The notes under the pieces: generated by a model
Told to the model about the DNA's origin: nothing
Databases searched by the model: none
What the model saw: the letters and a program-made list of their open reading frames with translations, nothing else
Position numbers and translations under genes: made by a program
Assembly: GCA_010671965.1 (NCBI GenBank)
Contig: JAAHIC010000094.1
Coordinates: forward strand, 1 to 10,382
DNA: 10,382 nucleotides
DNA from: Leptolyngbya sp. SIO4C5
GTDB lineage: Bacteria; Cyanobacteriota; Cyanobacteriia; Phormidesmidales; Phormidesmidaceae
Direction of reading: 5' to 3'
Part shown: piece after piece, positions 6,097 to 10,382 of the stretch
Layout: every line of letters starts with the position of its first letter
How positions within the stretch are numbered: position 1 is the first letter of the stretch

Positions 6097-7902
6097 ATGA
6101 AAAAGCCACCTCTGCTGCTAACGATTGGAACGGCACTTTTGCTGATTGGCGGCGGTGCTGGAGCTTACTGGTTTTTATCTCGCCGTTTAGGACTGTCAGC
6201 AGACTTGCCCGCCGGCATTGAGGTGATTCCTGATGAGGCATCCCTGGTAGTCAGCGTTAGCACCGATGAGCGGCAGTGGCAGCGGCTACGCCAGTTAGGC
6301 ACCCCTGAAACGCAGGCCCAATTCGACCAGACCTTAGCGCGCTGGCGCGATCGCCTCTTGACCACCCAGGGCTATTCGTTTCAGCGCGATATAGCCCCCT
6401 GGGTCGCCGATGAAATCACCTTTGCCCTCCTGCCGCCGTCAGAAGTGGATGCCACTGAAAGTCTGCCGCCGGCCAACAGCCTAGACCTACAGCAGCCCCT
6501 GATCGCTGTCCTCCCTATTGCCGACCCGCTGGAGGCCCAGGCCCTGTTAGGCACTTCAGAATCACCAGCAGAAACGGCGGCCTCTACGCCTGAAACGGCT
6601 GAGTCAGCTACCGCATCAACGCCAACGACGGCTGAAACTGAGGCGATCGCCACCAGCGAATATCGCGGCGTCAAGGTGCTGGAGTTTGAAGGCGAGCAGG
6701 GCGATCGCCTGTGGGCGGCTGTTTTAGATGCTCAGTTTATTGCGATTACCACAACGGCAGCGGCGGCTGAAACCGCTATTGACACGTTTAAAGGCGGTGA
6801 GTCAATGGCTGATTTACCCCAGTATGCTCGCTCTTTTGCTCAGGTCGTCAACGCTCAGGCGTTTGCCAAGTTTTACGTCAATTTGCCCGTATTGAGCGAA
6901 TCAGTCGCCACCAGCGCTCAGCCCCCAATTCCCCCCGGCAGCCTGCAGCTCTTTCAGGACAGCCAAGGCTTAGTCGGCACGGTAGAAGTTGCCGCCGATG
7001 GCTTACGCATCAGCAGCCTGAGCTGGCTAGCTGCTGGCAGCGATCGCACCTACACCGTCAGTAACGAAGCCGCAGAGATGCCTCGACGCCTCCCCGCTGA
7101 AACAGCCGTTATGGCCTCAGGCGGCAACCTGCAGCAGTTCTGGCAAGACTACAGCGAAGGCGCTACCGCTGGCGCGCTCCTACCGTTTGATCCCAATAAC
7201 TTGAGGGTGGGGATCAAAACCACGCTGGGCTTGGATGTCGATGCTGATTTGATGCCGTGGATGGCAGGGGAGTTTGCGCTGGCAGCACTGCCCGCCCCGT
7301 CAAGTGAGCAATCAGGCAGTCTCCCCGTTGACTTTGTTTTTTTAGTGGAAGCGAGCGATCGCACTGCGGCTGAAGCCACCTTGGCCCAGCTTGATCAGGT
7401 GGTAGCCGATCGCTATCGGTTTCAGGTAGAGGCAGACAAAACCGAGGGGCAGTCGATTACCCGCTGGACTTCTGCTCTCCAGTCAACCACGTTTGCTCAC
7501 GGCTGGCTGGAGGGCAACACCGTATTTTTGAGCATGGGAGCCAATGCGACTGAGGCCGTTGCTAGTCAAGCCAAGAGCCTGGCCGAAACCGCTCAGTTTC
7601 AGAACGTGATCACGGCTGATCTCAGCGCCAATAACGGTCACTTTTTCGTTGATTTGCGGCAAATAAAGCGCCTACAAAAAGACATGCTACCCGACCTGAG
7701 CGAGAGCCAACAGCCGTCAGTATTAGAAGCCATCCAAACGATTGGAGTCACCACGGCGATCGCAGATGAGCGCAGCATTCTTTACGATGTTTATGTCAAA
7801 TTAGCGAAGGGTAAGCGTCCGGGAAATTTACCTAAGACTCCTGATGCGGTGCCCAGTTCTCCCCAAACCGAAGCATCTACCCCCACCGAAGCTGAAGAAT
7901 AA
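6097..7902 (+). CDS. DUF3352-type membrane-anchored extracytoplasmic protein
   Basis: A 601-residue protein with one N-terminal membrane segment (about residues 4-27, followed by SRRLG), so the rest probably faces the periplasm or thylakoid lumen. The sequence after the anchor ([20 protein letters not shown]) and the later repeated pattern of 'decision to avoid zero' alpha/beta segments ([50 protein letters not shown]) fit cyanobacterial DUF3352 proteins, whose role is unknown. A Thr/Ala/Glu-rich low-complexity insert sits at about 152-187 with ASTPETAE and ASTPTTAE 11 residues apart, and a similar ASTPTEAE is at the extreme C-terminus (593-600). GTG (6094) and ATG (6097) are adjacent possible starts; ATG is chosen. 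No ribosome site is evident. Five HIP1 copies lie within the first third to two thirds and one near the end. Confidence 0.8.
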   Translation: MKKPPLLLTIGTALLLIGGGAGAYWFLSRRLGLSADLPAGIEVIPDEASLVVSVSTDERQWQRLRQLGTPETQAQFDQTLARWRDRLLTTQGYSFQRDIAPWVADEITFALLPPSEVDATESLPPANSLDLQQPLIAVLPIADPLEAQALLGTSESPAETAASTPETAESATASTPTTAETEAIATSEYRGVKVLEFEGEQGDRLWAAVLDAQFIAITTTAAAAETAIDTFKGGESMADLPQYARSFAQVVNAQAFAKFYVNLPVLSESVATSAQPPIPPGSLQLFQDSQGLVGTVEVAADGLRISSLSWLAAGSDRTYTVSNEAAEMPRRLPAETAVMASGGNLQQFWQDYSEGATAGALLPFDPNNLRVGIKTTLGLDVDADLMPWMAGEFALAALPAPSSEQSGSLPVDFVFLVEASDRTAAEATLAQLDQVVADRYRFQVEADKTEGQSITRWTSALQSTTFAHGWLEGNTVFLSMGANATEAVASQAKSLAETAQFQNVITADLSANNGHFFVDLRQIKRLQKDMLPDLSESQQPSVLEAIQTIGVTTAIADERSILYDVYVKLAKGKRPGNLPKTPDAVPSSPQTEASTPTEAEE

Positions 7903-7970
7903 AGAAAACTCGCTGCTGTCTTGGAGCCATCGGTAGCATAATAGACATACTGAAATTCAACCAAGTGCTC

Positions 7971-8993
7971 ATGGATCTGGTGACTTTGCAAGGCTGGCTA
8001 GATAACGCGGCTTTCGCTATTCTCTTTGTCACAATGCTGATTTACTGGAGCGGAGTGGCTTTTCCCGGCGTTCCTTTTTTGGCCACGACAGGCCGCTTAG
8101 GAATGGCCGTCGCCAATCTCTGTATTGCTGCTTTGCTCACGGCTCGCTGGATTGAGGCCGGTTACTTCCCCCTTAGCAACCTGTACGAATCTCTCTTTTT
8201 CTTAGCCTGGGGCATTACGGCGATGCATCTAGTGGCAGAGAGCATGAGCGGCAGTCGCCTAGTGGGAGCTATCACCGCTCCGGTGGCAATGGCAATTACG
8301 GCCTTTGCAGCTATCACTCTGCCTGGGCATATGCAAGTATCTGAACCTCTAGTGCCAGCCCTGAAGTCCAACTGGCTCATGATGCACGTCAGCGTCATGT
8401 TGCTGAGCTACGCGGCTTTGCTAGTAGGTTCCTTGTTGGCGGTGGCCTTTCTGATTGTGACGCGAGGCCAGCCTGTAACCCTCAAAGGCAGTTCTGTCGG
8501 CACAGGTGGTTTTCGCCAAGGGCGGTATCAGCTCAAGCGAGCTGGTGAAGTCACGGCTGAAAACGTTCCGGCGAATCAGGCCCTGACGCTAGAGGCGGCG
8601 GGAGGATCTACTGCCGTTCTAGACAGGCCCAAGACAGATACAGAAACCGACCAACCCTTGTCACCCCAGCGCCTGACTCTGGCTGACACCCTCGACAACA
8701 TTAGCTACCGCATTATCGGCTTAGGCTTTCCGCTGCTGACTATCGGCATTATTGCCGGGGCCGTGTGGGCCAACGAAGCTTGGGGATCCTACTGGAGCTG
8801 GGATCCGAAAGAAACCTGGGCGCTAATTACCTGGCTGGTCTTTGCTGCCTATCTGCACGCTCGTATCACTAAAGGCTGGCAGGGAAGACGCCCCGCCATT
8901 TTAGCCGCCTCCGGCTTTGCCGTAGTTTGGATTTGCTATTTGGGCGTCAACATTTTAGGCAAGGGACTCCACAGCTACGGTTGGTTCTTCTAA
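7971..8993 (+). CDS. ccsA: Cytochrome c biogenesis protein CcsA (System II haem handling; CcsB in some naming schemes)
   Basis: Polytopic thylakoid/plasma membrane protein that, with Ccs1/ResB, delivers haem to apocytochromes c such as cytochrome f and c6/c550. The 340-residue product has about eight helices. The tryptophan-rich WWD segment is at 266-283 (W266, W271, W275, W277, D278, W283), with conserved histidines H139 (MMHVS), H296 (YLHAR) and H334 (GLHSYGW), which in the family serve haem. Residues about 167-233 form a variable hydrophilic loop ([14 protein letters not shown] onward), usual in cyanobacterial members. ATG at 7971 is preferred to GTG two codons earlier because family members begin MDLVTLQxWLDN as I recall them. 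The partner gene ccs1 is not in the window. The stop is 2 bases from the convergent small gene, leaving no room for a hairpin terminator. Confidence 0.95.
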   Translation: MDLVTLQGWLDNAAFAILFVTMLIYWSGVAFPGVPFLATTGRLGMAVANLCIAALLTARWIEAGYFPLSNLYESLFFLAWGITAMHLVAESMSGSRLVGAITAPVAMAITAFAAITLPGHMQVSEPLVPALKSNWLMMHVSVMLLSYAALLVGSLLAVAFLIVTRGQPVTLKGSSVGTGGFRQGRYQLKRAGEVTAENVPANQALTLEAAGGSTAVLDRPKTDTETDQPLSPQRLTLADTLDNISYRIIGLGFPLLTIGIIAGAVWANEAWGSYWSWDPKETWALITWLVFAAYLHARITKGWQGRRPAILAASGFAVVWICYLGVNILGKGLHSYGWFF

Positions 8994-8995
8994 AC

Positions 8996-9307
8996 CTATT
9001 GGCTATCACTCTCACTCGCATCTTCGCCGACCACCTGAACCTTACCGTCTTCCGAGATGTTGACGATTGTGAGGCTGTCTCGCTGCTCGGTTAGGCCGGT
9101 ATTAATCTGTAGGCGCTCAGAAGCATCTTCTAGCGTGTCCGCATCCCAGACGGAGAGGGTTTCTCCCAGTGCTTCGGATAGGTCTCCGGTAGAGCGGCCC
9201 GTAGTTTGCAGCGAGGCGGCACCTCCCTGCTGGGCAATCGCCGGGGCTGAGAGTCCTAGAAATGTTCCAATAGCCAAACCAGCTAGCCAAAATCTCCGTT
9301 TACGCAT
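8996..9307 (-). CDS. Small secreted acidic protein of unknown function
   Basis: A 103-residue product with a clear signal peptide: basic MRKRRFW, a hydrophobic core (8-21), and an AIA cleavage site giving a mature chain from Q26. The mature 78 residues carry 16 Asp/Glu against 4 Lys/Arg, with no cysteine, and look like a short helical stretch (LSEALGETLSVWDADTLED) followed by a beta-like LTIVNISEDGKVQVVGED. No lipobox is present. I do not recognise a family. The start is well supported by a consensus AAGGAGGT ribosome site 7 bases before the ATG, the best in the window. It converges with ccsA. It may be a periplasmic or exported protein, and expression is likely given the translation signal. 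Confidence 0.75.
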   Translation of the reverse strand: MRKRRFWLAGLAIGTFLGLSAPAIAQQGGAASLQTTGRSTGDLSEALGETLSVWDADTLEDASERLQINTGLTEQRDSLTIVNISEDGKVQVVGEDASESDSQ

Positions 9308-9314
9308 TACAGCT

Positions 9315-9322
9315 ACCTCCTT
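9315..9322 (-). promoter_or_regulatory. Consensus Shine-Dalgarno (AAGGAGGT) for the small secreted protein
   Basis: The minus strand reads AAGGAGGT, complementary to the 16S rRNA 3' end, 7 bases before the ATG at 9305-9307. Most other starts in the window lack a strong site, so this fixes the start and suggests efficient translation. Confidence 0.75.
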
Positions 9323-9467
9323 GAATCTAGAGGGAACCTAGTGAGCCAGAAAAATTGAGCCGCGATCGCAGCATCATGATCCGGTCTCTAACTCCATTTA
9401 AGCGAAACTGACTGAGGCCAGGATGAGACTGAGCTAAAAGTTGAGCTATTTTGCGGCATTCACCAAC

Positions 9468-10127
9468 TCAGGCCACGCTGGCAAACAGGCTATCAAGCGA
9501 TCGCGGTTCTGCTTTTTCCTCAGCCACAATCTCAACAATTTTATTATTGGCTTCCGGCTGAAATAGAGCCTCTACGCAGACTTCAGCCACCTTTTGTCGG
9601 GGAATATTGCCGTCAGATAAAGTATCTGCTCCTTCCATCACCAAAGGTCGCTGATCGTTTTCATTGCGCAGCCCGCCGGGTCGCACAATAGTGTAGGTTA
9701 ATCCACTTTGTTGGATGTAGTCTTCAGCCTGCTTCTTCCAGTACAGAATCAGCCAGAACAGGTTGAGCGGGTGGAAGAACTTTGACACGCAGAGGGAAGA
9801 GACAATTACAAAGCGGTCTATATTCTGAGCCGTGGCAGCGTCAACTAGGTTTTTAGTCCCCTCGTAGTCCACCTTGTAAGGCCCAGTAGGATCTAAGCTG
9901 GGGCTGGCTCCCGTCGCACAAATCACGGCGGTGCAGTCCTGCAGAGCCGGACGTAATGTCGCTGGTTCCAGCACGTCTCCTACCGCCACTTCAACGCCGG
10001 TGGGTAGAATTCGCTTGGCTTTATCTGAGTCACGCACTAAGGCTTTGACGGCAATCTGGCGATCGCTCAGCGTTTGCACAATGCGTCTGCCCGTTTCCCC
10101 TGTTGCCCCTGCCACCAAAACTTTCAT
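9468..10127 (-). CDS. Atypical short-chain dehydrogenase, NAD(P)H-binding (TIC62/NmrA-like, SDR_a5 type)
   Basis: A 219-residue Rossmann-fold protein. The dinucleotide-binding GATGETG motif (G7, G10, G13) lies at the very N-terminus, followed by LVRDSDKAKR (35-44), where an arginine after the second strand suggests NADP(H). GDVLEP then leads to a CTAVICATGAS strand-turn, a DYEGTKNLVDAA helix and the VSSLCVSKF strand. The C-terminal half has YWKKQAEDYIQQSGLTYTIV followed by RPGGL, characteristic of cyanobacterial and chloroplast TIC62-like or NmrA-like SDRs. The classical YxxxK catalytic pair is not clearly present, so the protein may be a redox sensor or scaffold more than a dehydrogenase. 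ATG at 10127 puts the glycine motif where the family has it, and AGAGG about 9 bases upstream is a fair ribosome site. Confidence 0.9.
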   Translation of the reverse strand: MKVLVAGATGETGRRIVQTLSDRQIAVKALVRDSDKAKRILPTGVEVAVGDVLEPATLRPALQDCTAVICATGASPSLDPTGPYKVDYEGTKNLVDAATAQNIDRFVIVSSLCVSKFFHPLNLFWLILYWKKQAEDYIQQSGLTYTIVRPGGLRNENDQRPLVMEGADTLSDGNIPRQKVAEVCVEALFQPEANNKIVEIVAEEKAEPRSLDSLFASVA

Positions 10128-10153
10128 ACTGACTAGCCTCTAAAACTAAATAA

Positions 10154-10182
10154 ATGCTAAATTTGCTTTCTTACTCAGTAAA
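10154..10182 (-). promoter_or_regulatory. Candidate promoter for the SDR gene
   Basis: On the minus strand TTTACT (10177-10182) and TAGCAT (10154-10159) are separated by exactly 17 bases, and TAGCAT ends 26 bases before the SDR start. Each hexamer matches the sigma-70 consensus at 4 of 6 positions, so this is plausible but weak. Confidence 0.3.
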
Positions 10183-10382
10183 CCTAAAGCACTGGCTAAA
10201 ATCTTCAATCAGAAGACGGAAACTGTAGCCTGGACTGCATCTCTAGAGGGCAGAATTTTGTTAAAGCAAGACTGTGGACTTGGGGTTAATCACTTTAGAG
10301 AAAGCTCAGTTTATAGAGGATGCAGAGTTTCGATTTCTCCGTATATCAACGATGGTGACGTAAAATTTGCCTACGCTATGCT
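10183..10382. other. Right-edge non-coding stretch
   Basis: I find no supported gene here. Short frames from ATG codons close within 25 codons. An ATG at 10378 runs off the window and could begin a further gene. A weak GTGACG-16-TATGCT promoter-like pair is at about 10354-10381, but it matches consensus at only 4 of 6 in each half. Confidence 0.4.

Larger units (their letters stand above)
492..10066. repeat. Dispersed HIP1 octamers (GCGATCGC), at least 27 copies
   Basis: Copies start at 492, 1137, 1463, 1951, 2171, 2484, 3132, 3321, 3588, 3637, 3744, 3816, 4144, 4424, 4565, 4644, 4934, 5797, 6347, 6643, 6701, 7040, 7355, 7756, 9362, 9497 and 10059. That is about one per 385 bases, far above chance, and a known mark of many cyanobacterial genomes. 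Thirteen lie in the 3.2 kb menA-menC-menE cluster. None lies between 7763 and 9362, which includes all of ccsA, nor in the GC-rich left edge. Confidence 0.92.

Noticed and set aside
9289..9307. Twin-arginine-like start (RKRRFWL) in the small secreted protein
   Set aside because: The spacing does not match S/T-R-R-x-F-L-K, since F follows RR directly. An ordinary Sec signal peptide explains it.
1989..10212. ATCTTCAATCAG found both near 1989 and near 10200
   Set aside because: A 12-base match with no similar flanks, target duplications or associated gene; most likely chance.
10354..10382. Promoter or gene start at the right edge
   Set aside because: The hexamers match consensus weakly, and only five bases follow the last ATG, too little to judge.
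1..10382. Search for CRISPR arrays, tRNA genes, insertion sequences or a defence or secondary-metabolite cluster
   Set aside because: No regular direct repeats, cloverleaf-type sequence, transposase or linked system genes were seen.

Overview
The window reads as cyanobacterial DNA of about 50% GC. At least 27 copies of the HIP1 octamer GCGATCGC are spread through it, a signature of many cyanobacteria. The gene set agrees: phylloquinone-type menA, menC and menE, the CcsA haem-handling protein of System II cytochrome c maturation, a DUF3352-type membrane-anchored protein and a TIC62-like short-chain dehydrogenase. The exception is the left edge. The first ~105 bases are 72% GC (first 100 bases counted) and encode what looks like an internal piece of a POT-family peptide transporter. 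They end abruptly where composition falls to about 46%, most simply an assembly chimera or a recombination scar.

Layout, left to right. 1-109 is the foreign-looking POT fragment. 144-1136 (+) is a DppB/OppB-type ABC permease, followed at 1180-1479 (+) by a small unrecognised protein. 1484-1834 (-) is a pterin-4a-carbinolamine dehydratase, converging on the small gene with a 4-base gap. 2056-5271 (-) is a tight menA-menC-menE cluster with 16-17 base overlaps between neighbours. 5382-6017 (-) is a Vat-like hexapeptide-repeat acetyltransferase, 110 bases upstream of menA. It diverges from 6097-7902 (+), a large membrane-anchored DUF3352-type protein, across a 79-base gap holding repeated GCAAA/TTTGC half-sites. 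7971-8993 (+) is ccsA. 8996-9307 (-) is a small secreted acidic protein with a consensus Shine-Dalgarno, converging on ccsA with a 2-base gap. 9468-10127 (-) is an atypical SDR. 10128-10382 has a weak promoter for the SDR gene and no supported gene.

How the genes work together. MenC makes o-succinylbenzoate, MenE activates it to the CoA thioester, and MenA later prenylates 1,4-dihydroxy-2-naphthoate, so the cluster supplies three steps of phylloquinone/menaquinone synthesis. menF, menD, menB and the thioesterase step are not in this window. CcsA serves c-type cytochromes of photosynthesis and respiration. The other genes are single-function neighbours with no evident shared pathway.

No clearly new multi-gene system is visible. 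The items most worth a second look are the compositional break at the left edge, the Vat-like acetyltransferase placed before the men genes, the half-site array in the divergent promoter region, and the small secreted protein. Nothing was searched against a database. Family assignments rest on motifs and remembered family sequences.
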